The position numbers were made by a program, and so were the translations under genes. A model generated the notes under the pieces. The model was not told the origin of the DNA and did not search any database. It saw nothing but the letters and a program-made list of their open reading frames with translations. Below are positions 9,934-22,356 of a stretch of DNA of 64,000 bases, piece after piece. Location of the stretch: contig OZ037893.1 in assembly GCA_964035575.1 (NCBI GenBank), forward strand, positions 1,054,001 to 1,118,000, in the 5' to 3' direction. Source of the DNA: Rhynchopus sp. YZ270_cl-10. Lineage: Eukaryota > Euglenozoa > Diplonemea > Diplonemida > Diplonemidae. Each line of letters starts with the position of its first letter. The stretch's first letter is position 1.

Positions 9934-11462
9934 ATGGATTTCGCTTGGCCCATGAGTGAGCAGCATGAGGAGCGCCATGAGGAGGCACAGCCCGAGGCAA
10001 AGGGAAGTGCGATTGACTTTGTGATGAACGCGTGGTCGCTTCTGCGTGGTGAGCAGGAGGGCGCTGCAGGGGAGAACAAGAAGCCTGTCGAGGGTGACGA
10101 GAAGAGCTCGAACATTGCGCAGGTTAGTCTGGCGGCGGCTGGGGGGTCGTCTGACGACAAGGATGTGGACTTCATCAAGCAGTCGTGGGCACTCTACCAG
10201 CAGGCAATGGAGGAGGGCTGGGTCACAGAGTGGATTGAAGGTTTCATGACGAACGACATTGTGATCAACGACACTGTGGGCCGCCCGCAGCCCATCAACT
10301 GCAAAGGACAGTCCGAGGTTGCCAAATACTACAACGCCGTGCTCGACAGCATCTGGGACAACGGGCGTGTCTCGCTCACATGGAAGCCACGCAAGTTCTC
10401 CTCCATGGGCTGCGGCATTGTGCTTGCAGAGTACGACATCGAGGTGCACCCACGCAACGTCTCACACACCCGCCAGCTCTGGGTGTACAGGGTGGTTGGA
10501 CAGAAGATTGCGGAGATGTATGTACCCCCTTTTTTACTTTTCGGAAATCTTGAAGAAATGATGGAACCATTTCCCCCCCCCACAAACCACCATTTCTACA
10601 GCCGGATGTTCGCAACAGTCCCCCCTGAGGAGGTGGACCGCCCCCCGGTGGACCAGACAGACATTGTCGACGCTGCGTCTATGTGCGCACCACAGGAGTG
10701 TGTCGACACACCCATGCCGCGTGCTGCAGGCATGCACGACTGCCCCCCATACCAATGCCACCAGTACCCCTACCCGTACCCGCACATCCCCGCCCACGAC
10801 ACGCCCGGAAACCAGAGCCTCATCCCGGACAACGTCTCCATCGCGGACTCCATGCCTTCCCTTGCGTCGTCCGTGCCCAGCATCTCTGTTGGTGTGTCGT
10901 TGACACGCCCATGCCACCACAACTCATGGGACAACGTGCGGATTAAGAGGGGTTGGGCCATTCTGCGTTGCCGCATCTGTCAGGTATGAAGGGGAAAAAA
11001 TGTCAAAAGAAAAAAACAAAAAAAAAATGTACAGTCGCAATGGCGTCTCCGCCCCACCGCGATCCCGCACTGCCTTGAGTTTGCGAGAGGCGCTGGGTGC
11101 TGCTCGAGGGGAACCGACTGCTCGCAGCTTCACGTACACCGCACGAGAGAGGTATGGTTGCGATATGGGGTTTTTTTTTTTGATTTTTTTTCTCGCAGCA
11201 ATCGTCTGAGGCAAAGAAGGCTGCCGCCACAGCACGCCAGCACCAGGTTGCCATCAAGACCACGACACTTCAGAAGGCCCAGTCCACGCTCAACCTTAAC
11301 CTCAACGTACTCAAGACCCACCAGCAGCAGCAGCAGATGGGCTTCCCCCCGAAGAAGGACGGACTCCATGGTGGCATCAACGGGCCTAACGGGCCACCGC
11401 AAAGCTCTCTTGGTGCACACACACCGTACCAGTCCCAGCACCAACCCTATGCCATGTACTGA
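9934..11462 (+). CDS. NTF2/SnoaL-like fold protein with C-terminal HNSW...CRIC motif, 3 exons
   Basis: Exons 9934-10517, 10602-10983 and 11199-11462 give 409 residues. Residues about 75-205 resemble an NTF2/SnoaL-like alpha+beta barrel, ending in WVYRVVGQKIAEIRMF; the IAEIRMF strand forms only after the first intron is removed. A Pro/His/Tyr-rich linker follows, then the compact block HNSWDNVRIKRGWAILRCR with ICQ, which has a His and a CxxC pair and could bind zinc. The tail is Lys/Gln-rich and basic. I recall similar HN.W.NVR...LRCR.C blocks in other protist proteins but cannot name the family with certainty. The ATG follows a T run and CAAT. Role unknown; RNA or transport binding is a guess. 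Confidence 0.82.
10518..10601 (+). other. 84-nt intron that stays open if retained
   Basis: The donor GTATGT and acceptor CTACAG bound 84 bases (28 codons) with no stop. The insertion is C- and T-rich, and it breaks the conserved IAEIRMF strand of the domain, so splicing is favoured. Retention would add 28 residues without shifting the frame. Confidence 0.75.
10984..11198 (+). other. 215-nt intron, phase 0
   Basis: The donor GTATGA follows the codons for CRICQ. The acceptor TCTCGCAG follows two long T runs. Joining in phase gives 87 further codons to a stop at 11460-11462. Unspliced, the frame would stop almost at once. Confidence 0.85.
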
Positions 11463-11936
11463 GGAATAATACCCTCTACCCTACAACTGCAAAATGAAAA
11501 GAGAGAAAAAAAATGTAGTTGATGAGGGGTTGAAGAGATGGGAAGGGAAAGCGGTCGTTTATCGATTATTTTATTTTATTGCGCACACTACTTTGTGAGC
11601 GGAAAAGGGAACCAAACAAATGACACTTTTCAAAAAAAAAAGTAAATAAAATATTCCCTTTTCCCCCCCTTTTTTTGCCGTTGTCCCCTTCTCTTTTACC
11701 CCTCTTTTCCCCCTTTTTTCACTCCCCACTCACATACGTTATGTTTCTGATATTTTCTGTTTGTTTTTATTTGGCTTCTTGAAGGGGAGTATCTTCTCTC
11801 AGGTCGCAAAATCTTGCTTACAAAAAAATAAAAAAAAAATGGGAATTCCCAAAAAAATGAAAACCCAAAAAAAATAAAACAAAAAACAAAACAAAAAGAA
11901 CAAAAAAAGAACCAACATAAAAAACACACATTTTTT

Positions 11937-11985
11937 AAAAGGTGACTAAGCATGAGAGGCTTAGGGTCATCTTTCAAACTTTTTT
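11937..11985 (+). repeat. Family A hairpin element
   Basis: AAAAGGTGA pairs with the downstream TCATCTTT. The inner stem is CTAAGC/GCTTAG with loop ATGAGAG. A T12 run follows the tail. Confidence 0.8.
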
Positions 11986-12592
11986 TTTTTTGTCATCCCT
12001 CAGAACAGGGAACCTGACATTTTTTGTCTTGGACAAATTTTTGCATTATTCCTTTATGCTCGCGAAAAAAAAAGGGTCCTTTTTCCAACTGTTGTTATCC
12101 ATTTTCACAACATCGTTTACTAAAATTTAGCTTTTTTCGAGTGACAAAATTGGTTTATTTTTTTTGAGATTTTTTATAGTTTTTTATTTTGCTTTTTTAC
12201 AACGTTTCTGTTTTTTTTTTTCCCCCTTCAAATTCTTACATGGTACAGTGAAAAAAATGGGATGGCGAATATTTTGAGATCGAATCCCGTCAATAGCCAT
12301 TTCAAACATAATAGAGGAATTCACTTTGAAGTCTCCGTTCATAAATACCATTGAATAGATGTAAGCTGGACCAGACCTGACATTTTTCGAAGCAATATGT
12401 TCGACAAAATAGTGGCGTCCTTTGTGATATTTTTATGATTGCCTAATCACAGAGAGGGTTAGCTTTCATGTCTTCCCACATTCATGCCAATTTGTCTCAT
12501 ATTCATTTTTTCGAATACAAAGCGCAAAGTGTAAGAGCGCCAATTTTAGTTTTTCATTTCATACTTTCAACTTTTCTTTTATACAGATTATA

Positions 12593-12640
12593 AGATGACT
12601 AAGCAGAGAGGCTTGGGGGTTATCTTATAAACTTTTTTTT
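12593..12640 (+). repeat. Family A hairpin element
   Basis: AAGATGA pairs with TTATCTT, and inner CTAAGC pairs imperfectly with GGCTTG. The tail TTATCTTATAAAC is followed by T runs. Confidence 0.75.
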
Positions 12641-13886
12641 GTTTTTCTTCTGTTTTTTTTTTCTGTTTTTTTTTTTTTTTTTCTGTTTTTTTCTTTAAAT
12701 AGATCTGCTACTATTTTTAACGTAGGGCTTGCCACATGTAGATGATGGCTATGACCACTCAGCTTATATCGCATAAAAAAAAAACAACGATTTCTTCCCC
12801 CTTTTTTTCTTTTTTTCCTCTTTTTAAAAAAGATGTCTGAAACTTCCCATATGGGAGTTCCAAATATTCTCACTCTTTTTATAAATTATTCAATACCATT
12901 TTCTCCCCATCTCTTTTGTTACTCCCCCCCCTTTTACCTTTCAAGGTCCACCCTTTGTTGATCTCACCACAAAATCTAAAAGTCTGTGCACCCACAGTAT
13001 GGGTCCGTTCTCTATCTCCATGAGAGAGATAACGGAATTTCAAAATCCAGCGTGGGTCCCTTCCCCCCCTCCCCCCCCTCCCGCGCACGACATTCAGTTA
13101 AAGAACTATTCCTGGAGGGGAAAAAGAGTCAGCAATACTTTTTTTTTCTCCAAGAAAATAAAAAAAAAAAGACCCCCTCCTGTTTGTCATGGGTCTTATC
13201 TTTTGTTGGTTTCCTTCATCAACTTCTATTGCCGGAAGAAAAAAAGCCGTACTTTTTTTTCTCAAAAAAAAAAACCCTCCAAGTGTCTACCGATCACATC
13301 CTAATAGGGATTCTATGAGCGACTCTACGTTGCTCTTCCCTAGATAATGTCCCCGCACAAGGTTGTGGGTACTTTCGGCGTGACATTCAAGGGGCTTTTC
13401 AATTTTTTTTTGATTTGTCACTAGAGCGACCAGGCTTTTTTATATATATTTTTTTTACCCGCGAAAAAGAAAGTTTTGCATGAACAACCAAACAGTAGAA
13501 AAAAAACATGACAACCTATTTACTCCGTGAGTTGTGTTTTGTTCGGGATTACCACTCTTCTTTTTTCCATAGCGAAAAAGAAAAAAAAATGGCGTCCCAA
13601 AAAGGAACAATAAGCCTTACAAAAGGGGAAAAGAAAAAAAAATTTTTTTTTTTGCTTCCCGATTGGGTTTGTTTCTTGTGTCTTCCCGCTCTGCTCTCTC
13701 TCTCTTTTTTAATGAAGCGAATTTGTATACCTTCTATTAAAAAAAACAACAACATTATTGTTCCAAAAGGAAAAGGATAATCCCCTTCCTGCTCTCAGAC
13801 ATATTTTATTTTTGTTCGATTTTATTTTATTTTGATTTTTTTTGTTGCCATAAATAATATACATCATACTTAAGACGATTTTTTTA

Positions 13887-13935
13887 AAGGTGGCTAAGCA
13901 CGAGAGGCTTAGGATCATCTTATAAACTTTTTTTT
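13887..13935 (+). repeat. Family A hairpin element, near-consensus
   Basis: The cleanest copy: AAGGTGG opposite TCATCTT, CTAAGC opposite GCTTAG, loop ACGAGAG, tail ATCATCTTATAAAC, then T10. Confidence 0.85.
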
Positions 13936-14087
13936 TTTAAACTCTTTGTTATGGCAAATAGGCCTTGCAAATGAACCCTCTTCCCTTTTTCTCCTCCCCC
14001 TTTCTCAGAATATTCTCCCCCAAAAATTTTTTTTTTGTTTTCCTTTGACCCCGTGTGCTTTTTTTTTCTCTTTGTGTAAAAAGAAAG

Positions 14088-14170
14088 ATGGGAACATTTT
14101 TGTTGATCCCTCCTATGCTATCAATTTTTTGGTTGCATATGTTGAAATACTCTTTGTGGTACTGTTGTGT
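14088..14170 (+). repeat. Family G repeat
   Basis: Matches 51599-51670 and the interrupted copy at 47689/48580. Shared blocks are GGGAACATTTTTGTTGATCC, TATGCTATCAATT and CATATGTTGAAATAC, then a T-rich run. Confidence 0.75.
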
Positions 14171-14224
14171 GTTTTTTTTTTTTTTTTTTTACATCCTTTT
14201 CTTCAAAATATCTATCTTTATAAC

Positions 14225-14265
14225 CAGCGGGTGTAAAGTGATTGTCGATATGACAAAAAAAAAAA
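14225..14265 (+). repeat. Family E element
   Basis: GTAAAGTGATTGTCGATATG followed by A12. Same core as at 8147. Confidence 0.6.
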
Positions 14266-14356
14266 ATGTCATTCCCAGACAGAACAGCTTCTTTTGTTCC
14301 TGAGAATTGAAAAAAGGCTGAGATCTTCCTATTTTGGAAGCGGGAGTGGCACCTAT

Positions 14357-14476
14357 CAGATGTAAACCACGAAATGGATTGTAGGACTGCATGGTTTGGG
14401 TGTCCACCCCCCGGTACACCCGGTTATGTACCAAAGGTACACTGTTTCACGAGAGGGCTTTGTATTTCAAGTAAAC
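14357..14476 (+). repeat. Family D element, full-length
   Basis: Starts ATCAGATGTAAACCACGAAA and ends GAGAGGGCTTTGTATTTCAA. Contains the hairpin GTACC-AAA-GGTAC. One of the two best copies, with 30480. Confidence 0.85.
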
Positions 14477-15002
14477 TTCTATTTGTCCATACCATAGACG
14501 GTCAGTTGAATGAGCCCTAATAGATATTCTAAATCAAGCTTGAAAAGAAAACCAGTAGTCAAGCAAAAAAAAAAAAAAATCTGTTTAAGACGCGGCGTTT
14601 TCAAAAGGCACCTTCGTTACTCTTTCAAAAGTTTTTTTTTTTATATTTGGTTTGTTTTGTTCTCTTTATTTATTTTTTCGATATATTATAAGATACTGTT
14701 GTCCCTATCAAATTTCTGTCAATAAGACAAGTTATGGGCGGGGGGTTGATTTCTTGTTTGTGTCAAAAAAAATGAATAATTGCTCCCTGTTTTTGTTATG
14801 ATTTTGTGTTATAGAAATACGCGAATATCAAAAATACCCGAGATGCCTAGCCCCGCGAAATTTGTTTCTTTTTGCGTTTTTTTTTTGCGTATGTTGAATT
14901 GTTCCTTTATTTTTTAAACCTTCTGTTGATAAAAGACATGTATTACTACATCAGGCCGTTCAATGGCTTGTGTTCTCTTCAAAAAAAGAAAAAAAAAATT
15001 AC

Positions 15003-15060
15003 GTAGTGGAGTTCATCCTTGGATGTCTACACTAATACAACAAAGTTTTCAAAAAAAACA
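15003..15060 (+). repeat. Family F element
   Basis: GTAGTGGAG pairs in part with CTACACTA across the element. The tail CTACACTAATACAAC leads to GTTTTC and A8. Same layout as 53511 and 57593. Confidence 0.7.
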
Positions 15061-16261
15061 CCCCGTACTCACTCTTCCCTTCTCCATATTCTCAAATAAT
15101 TTTTTTTCCAAAACATTTTTAAAAAGGTGACTAAACCCATTTGGCTCATCTCTACGACACTTTTCTTTAAAATTTTAAAGACGTGGATTTGCACGAAAAT
15201 TGTGTCTTTTTTCAGGATTTTTTTTTGGCCTCAAAGAGGTTTCCTCTTCACGGCCAGGAGCGTGTTGTGAGTAATAAAAAATGTAATCTCAGAATAAACA
15301 TTACACACTTTACGCACGATTTTGCTCCGTTTTTCGCATTGAAGGAAACAAAGGAGGCAAATAACAAACCCTTCGCTCCCATAGAGTTGGATTGCACAGC
15401 ATGAAAAAAGTAATGCCTTGTTTTTGCAATCTTATCTTAATAAATTACGGCGCGTTCAAAGCCACTATAAACCACTTAATCAAAACACATTTTGCCCCCC
15501 CTTTCGGGAACGTTTGTGTATTAATAAATAAGGGCCAAAACACACACACACACACACACACATGAACATCACATACACGTTGGTAAGTCTTCCACATTGA
15601 GATTTACCAATTATTTTCATAACACGTACACGCTATCTTTTGGTCATATTCCTAGAGGAATTGCCTGATTTTAAAAAAAGATATTAAAACACTTCACGCC
15701 CGAATATCCTCACATCACAAAAAAAAAACACCACCCCTCCCCACGCCTTTGAATCGAGTTATCTCGGTTGTTATGTCTTCCCACCCCCTTTTCTTTTTTC
15801 TGTTGCAGAACAAAAATTCTGCATCTTTTTTCACCCCTAAAAAAACCATTTAAAACGGCGGATTTTTTTTGTGTGCAAAAAAGGAGAACAAGAAATGGCT
15901 TTTGTTTTAGAGAGGCTTAGGTTCATCTTATAAATCTCTTTTTTCTTTTTACCCCGGGGGTTTTTAAGCCCATCCCACCAATATCACTATACCCTCACAT
16001 TTGCACGAACATGTTTTTCCTATCTTCGTACTAGCCAGGTTGTTTGCTGTATTTTTCTCCCCCTCAGTGTGTACGTCCACGCGTGCATACTATGCATTTT
16101 TACCCCTTTTATTAGTTTGTTTTTCCCACAACCTTCTCTTACCCTTAGGGGTTGAAGGCAGGTGTGTGGAAAACAACAGCAAAACAACTATTTACTGAGG
16201 GGGATGGTAATTACCTTGTTTTTCTCTTTACAGTTTTGCTGTCAAAACACCTCCCAAAGTG

Positions 16262-16325
16262 CAGCACTCTGAGAGTTGGATAACCCACTGAGTGTGCATC
16301 CCAGAAGGCGTTTTGTCCTTATCAA
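16262..16325 (+). repeat. Family C two-hairpin element, diverged
   Basis: First arm ACTC ... GAGT around GTTGGATAACCCA, then TGTGCATCCCAGAAGGCG and TTTTGTCCTTATCAACT. Confidence 0.55.
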
Positions 16326-16808
16326 CTTCTCTTTTTTTTTCCCCCTTCTTTCTCCACATCGTTGCTCCTTTTAACTTTTCTGAAGACCTGCCCCTAATGG
16401 TGGCATTGTGATGGGAGCCCATCACAATACTGCCACCATTAACCTGCCCCCCCCCCTCCCCGAACCCCTTTTTTTTGTTAGAGATTTCCCTCTGTCCAGG
16501 TAGTCAGTGGGAGCGTATTGCAGTAACAGTATCCATATTTAGTACACACTTTACGCACAAAAAATTGTATTACGAGTCAATTTTTTTATTGACACGATGT
16601 GTGTGCACAGAAAGGGGGTATATTCATCTTCAGTAGCGCAAGCACCCCCCTCATCCTCACCAAATGCGCAACTATTTCTGTAGATCCATAATACAACAAA
16701 GCACAATTGTGCCCACGTACGTTATAGCTTCCCCTCCAAAGTGCTCTTTTGTTTGAAAAAGAAATTGGTTTCTTTTTCTATGAACCCCCCCCTTTTTTTC
16801 TCATGTAA

Positions 16809-16850
16809 GGTAAGTGCCTGCGTCCCAGAGGCGTTTTGCACTATCAACTA
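16809..16850 (+). repeat. Family C element (second hairpin only)
   Basis: AGTGCCT pairs with the AGG and GCACT that follow it (AGTGC/GCACT, CCT/AGG, loop GCGTCCCAG), with tail GCACTATCAACT. Confidence 0.72.
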
Positions 16851-17464
16851 AAACCCCCTTTTTTTCTTCAGAAAAACCTAGGTTGCAACGAAGCGTTGAA
16901 AAGAGAGGGCCAATCTTTCACTTTTTTTTGTTTTGTTTTGTTTTCTTTTTCTTTTTTGCCACCCCCAATCCTGAAAACAAAAAAAATACCAAAATGGTAA
17001 TTCGATTTGAAACAACCCAAAAAAAAATGAATCTCACCTCCCTTATTTGCTTCTCTTCACAACATACCCACAACACCATCACCACCACCAGAGAAAAAAA
17101 AATATACACTAACCCTCACCATGTAACCAAAAAAGCACATCACACACTGTATCTTTCCACCACCACATCTTCTTACAAGCATTTCCAAAGAAGCGCTTCT
17201 TCTGTAGATCTAATCAAACCGCCTTCGTTGCCTCTTTCGGGTACGGATCATTCAACGGGTTACCCTTTTGCATGAGCCCCCCGACTGCATCTGCGTTTTT
17301 TTTTTAGTACTCTTGGTGTGATTCACGGGAGAACCACGGAGAATTGATTTGTGATTCCACCAACTCTTTTTTTCCTATCGAAGGAGACGACGCTGGGATA
17401 AAACTCCTTCTTTCGATTGAACATAATATCTTAATCCTTCCCATTCACCCTATTCGAAGGCCCT

Positions 17465-20400
17465 ATGGAGGGCTCACGACAACGCTATGCCAATCAAAAC
17501 CATAGCGTGGCGCTTCGCGGTCCAGAGAAGGCTTTTGTGGAGGGGGTGGCGGGGGTGAGGTCTGTCTTGGGGGAAGCGAAGCACAGCGAAACGAACAACA
17601 CTAACCCCACCACCACTGCGAACACTGCCTTGAGACCCAAGGGCACCCTCCGCGTCGCAAGCCACACCCGCCTGCACACTATGGGGACCCACAACGCTAC
17701 CCCTGCAGTGCTTCTTACCAGAGAGGAGGTGAGGATATGCCGTGAGGCATTTGACGCTTCTGCAAGAAATCCGGTTTTGCAGCAGATTTTTCGGACGCAC
17801 AGTGCGAAGGCTATGGAAGAGGTGCCTGCAGTATCCTCCTTAACAAACCCTATCAGCAAACGGCGTGTACAACAACAACAACAACAACACCAACAACGTC
17901 CTACCAACCAAAAGAGTGCCTCGTCGTCCACAGCGATACCTCCCCCGGAGGCGACTGCTGCGCTGCAGATGATGGGGTTGTCTTTACCACAGGGTATTAC
18001 TTCAGCGACTTTGAGAAGGCAGCAGAACGTTGATTTTGACGCATTTATTGATATAGTGACCAGAATAAAGCAGACCTTTAAGGGAGATCCAACAAGAGAT
18101 GGGGATGTGGTGGAGGCATTTGTGGGGATGGGTGGTGATGCGGGGGATTTATCGAAGGGGATATCCGCGAAGGCGTTGCAGATAGCGGTGCATGAGTTGG
18201 GGTTAGAATTTGATGAGACGGAGAAAGTGGATGCTGAAGGAGATGTGGCGGATGTAGACGAAGCAGAGTACGCGCTTAACGCGGTGGCTCAGGGGGGTAC
18301 GTTGTATGACCACCACAGATTGCTGCCGTTTCGTGGCTTCAAATCGTTGTTAAGCACCTTCCGCGCAGGGGTGTACTGCGTTATCGCCGCAATGCGGTTA
18401 CGGCGGTCCCGAATGCCATGGTTCCTAGATTCCGTCAGGATCGCGTCGTTCCCTAGCTCACAACGGCACGTTGCGCGGACCAAGGCAGATTTCAAACCTG
18501 CAGACAGTTGGGAAGGTCGTAGACATGGTTATTACTTCGCTCGGGGTGTATTGGGTATTGGGTATTACCGGATTCTCGGAGAACTTCCGCAATTTCATTC
18601 CGCGGCGCAGGCTGCAAAAGAATGTGGCTTTGCACCCCCACTACGTACACATCCGATTCTTGCGGAGTCTTCTGAAGAGGAGGACGAAGCAACACCCGCG
18701 ACAACAAAGCTGCGGAATAAGATTGCAAAAGGGAAGGACCTCCTGCAGTCGGTTCTCGAAGGGGAATGGAAGCTGGTCAAAAGCACGCGAGAGCAGAAAC
18801 AGAATATTGACAGCATTTTCGAACGGATCCACCGCACAATGGATGAGGATGATCCCTACGTTGCGTCAGAAGGGAGTTCTTCTATGTCCCCAACCTCTGC
18901 TGCGCTTTCCGATAACCCATTTGGTAACAGCGTTTTTGAGACAAGGGTGCAGTTGACCCCAGGAATTCGTAGGCGAAACCTTCGAGCACCGCCAAAACCT
19001 GAGCTAACACTGTCCCCACTGTCCCCACTGTCCCCAAGATCGCCAGGGTTTGTGACATCACCACGGAAGAGCAAGGTGCCTAAGGGGACGCCAAAGGTGA
19101 AATCTCCGATAAAGCCTTCTTCGCCGGCCAAGCTGAGGGAGGTGGGGGTGGAGAGCAGTGTGTTCAGCGCGGCGCAAAGGGAGCACGCTGAGGGGCCGGT
19201 CGGGAATGACTTTGTGCAGACCTTGCTCTCTGTACTACGGCTGACTGCAGAGCAACGAAAAGACATTGAGCAGGTCATGCCCGAGGCTGCACCTGAGACA
19301 GCGACGTCGTCAGACCCGCACCACCTCGGCAAAAACCCTTTCTCAGAGACAAGCGATGCGATCGAAGAGATTGCGGATGTTCTCAACGATCTTCGCTCCC
19401 CGCTTCCACAGCGGCACACCCTGCACCGCAAGAATGAGGACCCACAGCCACGGAGGGCACCAAAACTGCGCAAGGTCGAGGCGCCTTTACAAGAAAAGTA
19501 TGGGTTCAAGCACACCGCGGTTTTGTTGAGAGAGGCGGTGTTTTGTGCCATGGCAAATGCGAAGGCGGACCGGCTCACTGCGTTGTGGAAACGCGACTAT
19601 ACCAGAGACGTCACTGATCCATCAGTTGAAGCGCGAAACCGGGTTCTGGACTACAGCTGGCAACGGTGGTGTGCTAGAGAAGAGGACGAAAACCGCAACC
19701 CAAGCGACGGCATTTCACGCACCTACAGCCAACGCCTAGGGGAGCTAGACGACCAATACGACTCAGGCAGTGACGAGGACTACGTCGGCGACCCCGAAAA
19801 CGGACGTCGCCTCGCACGCTACGCCCAAGAGATGGGCCTACGCTCTACCACAGGAGACGTCGACGACGCAGAGATCGAAGATATTCTCGAGCGAATCTCC
19901 GACCTCAGCGACATGGCTGAAGACCGTGTTGTCCTCTTCGAAGAATTTGCTGCCTTTTTCGACAAATATCGGGTCTACAAAGCGCATACAAATGTCGGAA
20001 CCTTTTCCCTCCGAAAGCCAAATAGCAAGGAAACGAAACTAACGTCGCGAATTCCGCTTCTGACAGACGCCCCAGAAGTGCAACCCACCGCACCCCTGCA
20101 GATTACCGACACCCCCAACGAGAGCGTCTCTCCTACCGACAACAGCAGTACCGTCCTCATCACTTCCGGTGGCGCATTCATCAAACCTTGCGCCAACATT
20201 ACCTACAAAAACACGCCACGCTCTGAAGACGGTGTACTAAAAAAAGGGGGCAGCCGCTTTCTCCCAATCGATTGGGACACCATAGAAACACGACTGCAAG
20301 AATCCAAAGAGCACAGACTGCTTCTTGACACACCGGAAACGATTGCGATGAAGCAATCCTTAGGGTCCTATATGCTGAAGGCAGGAAACCATGAGGGCGA

Positions 20401-21936
20401 AATACCTCAGAACCACAGCGACGAGGAAGTTGAAGACGAAGAAGAAGCCGTGCCCGATGTGGCGGAGGTGGTGGCCGCACAGCGGTGGGAGGAAAAACTG
20501 CTTCAGGAGGAGGCTGCTGAGGCACGGCGGGTTTACGTTATTGAGGAGCTATCACGGCGGCAGGAAGAGCAGCAGAACAGAAAAGACGATTTTACGAGGT
20601 TGGCGGTACAGAAATTCCGCAAATGCAACCAAACAGAGGGTGCAGAGGAGGCCACACCGTCAACGTCCTCCAGCAGCGAGGATGAGGAATGCGAGGAAGG
20701 TCTGCCTCAAGAGTTCGCCGCTGCAACGCAGTTCTCGCGTCATATGGTGGCAAACAGACACGATCCTGCGTTGGTCGCGCAAGAGTCAAGACAGGAGAAG
20801 CAAATGACCCGCATGCTCATGATGGAAGCAGCGAAGCAGACAAACGCCATGCGGCACCCCGAGGTATTTGCTTTTATTTATCAGATGGAAAACCACGAAA
20901 ATGAATGGTACCCCGTGGATGCTTCAATGCAACACACTTTGAGACAAAGAGACACAATTTTTAAACTAAACAACGTTGTTAGCAGAGGGTAATTCTGCCT
21001 TTCATCCAGCTGGGCATCTCACGTTTCAGCGAAAGGTGCCTGCATTAACTTTACTTTAAACCTCTACAGATTCCCCAAAAATTCAAGCTTTCCTCTGCTG
21101 TTCGTGAAGAGCTAACGGAACTGCGGTCTGATATCATTGCACATAAGGAAGACAGTTGTGCCCTTCCTAGCACAGTGGACCCTTGGTGGCATAGCAATAT
21201 CAGCACCGCAGCGCTAGAGGAGACTCTGCCTACGGGGAACACAACCCCGTTGGAGGTGGTGGAGGACAGCGAGCAGGACGTTGCCCCCGAGACACCTGGG
21301 GTGCGGAGTGTTGTGCAGGGGGCAGCAGAGTTTGCGGAGACACCGCTGTGCCGTCCTCCGGGGGCTGGCTGTGCGGCCACGGTGGCACTGCAACGCCGTC
21401 GCCAGCTTGCACAACGCAGAGAAGCTGCACGCAACGCAAGCCTCGCAAAGCGATGCGTCAAAGGCACCTCCGCAACCCGCCGCCATGAGGCCATCCTCCG
21501 CCGTCGTCTCAGCAGGGTCAACAGCAGCGCCGCGTCATTCGCAGAATGCATAGACGACTGTGGCGAGGCACCGCAGGAAGATGATAATGGCAAAATGTTA
21601 ATGGAAGGGGGAGGCGTGGAAGGCAAGGTAGTGGTGAAAGGAGAGGGTGCGTTAAAAAAGATCACTGTGGCAAAGCCGAAGGTTTCGCAGAAACGGTGGA
21701 AGCAGGCAAGGCTTCCGCCAGTGCCAATAACGGCGCATGTGACACCATATGACCGTTGTGTCTCTTCATTCGCCGCCTTGCCTCCCGCAGTGCATCCAGC
21801 GATGGAGGGGGGTGGGGGAGGGGGAGGAGGGGGTGCGGTGCGCTACTCCGTGCGCCCCCCACCTCCCCGTTCGCATATCACCTCAATGCAGTCCTACAGG
21901 AGGAAGATGAACGTGTTTCACAGCATGATCAGCTAA
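17465..21936 (+). CDS. Large uncharacterised protein, possible EF-hand-like and coiled-coil segments, 2 exons
   Basis: Exons 17465-20863 and 21070-21936 give about 1421 residues. I do not recognise the family. Visible features are a polyglutamine run near residue 140; a stretch at about 210-270 (VVEAFVGMGGD, then GISAKALQIAVHELGLEFD) spaced like a degenerate calmodulin-type helix-loop-helix; a second similar region near 790-840 (DVDDAEIEDILERIS, VLFEEFAAFFDKY); Ser/Pro-rich linkers with SPLSPLSP repeats; and a charged, probably coiled-coil region near 1000-1060. The C-terminus is basic and has a Gly run. Such layouts are common in flagellar structural proteins, but that is inference. The ATG lies five bases after a candidate acceptor AG. 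Confidence 0.8.
20864..21069 (+). other. Phase-0 intron containing a partial family D repeat
   Basis: The donor GAG/GTATTT and acceptor CTCTACAG (206 nt) join MRHPE to IPQKFKLSS in frame. The unspliced frame runs on to 20992, but the extra codons coincide with a D-type sequence (ATCAGATGGAAAACCACGAA), which supports an intron. The alternative donor GTAATT at 20989 gives the wrong phase. Confidence 0.75.
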
Positions 21937-22356
21937 AAAAAAAATCCTCAAAAAAAATGAGAAATACAGGTTCAACTGGGGAAGCTTTCTGGCGTCCTAG
22001 AGTGGGTCTAGGGGGGTTTTTTTAAAACCTCTCTCTCACTCTCTTTTCTCTACATCAATCTCCCGCAACGTTTATTTTTTGTCCTCTTTTTTCAGGAAAA
22101 AAAGTGAGCAACAAAAAAAGAATACTGTCCCTCCCATTTTGTATCCCTAAAATCAAGATAAAAATCTTGCCTTTTTGCGCCTCAAAATCCTTTTTTTTTA
22201 AAATCCCACCCACCCCCTTCAGCCACACTATTCATCGTTGTGTTTTTATACATCGTCTTCAAAATCTTCCGTCTATACGTTCCGTACGGCTTCCGACATT
22301 GAGTACAGATCTTTATATCAGTGATTTTTAAAAAAATTGGTTCATATTCTCCCTAT

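Larger units (their letters stand above)
11463..17464. other. Six-kilobase gene-free stretch rich in homopolymers and short repeats
   Basis: No convincing protein-coding frame. The DNA is AT-rich with dozens of T8-T20 and A8-A12 runs. It holds family A copies (11937, 12593, 13887, partial 15125 and 15905), G (14088), E (14225), D (14357), F (15003), C (16262 and 16811) and an AC dinucleotide run (15541-15562). The last 500 bases before the next gene are C/T- and A-rich, with a likely acceptor CGAAG immediately before the ATG at 17465. Confidence 0.7.

Noticed and set aside
12264-12312. Short tRNA-like structure with GAGATCGAATCCC and GATGGC/GCCAT ends
   Set aside because: Only a T-arm-like loop and a short closing stem; no D-arm or anticodon arm fits, so not a tRNA gene.
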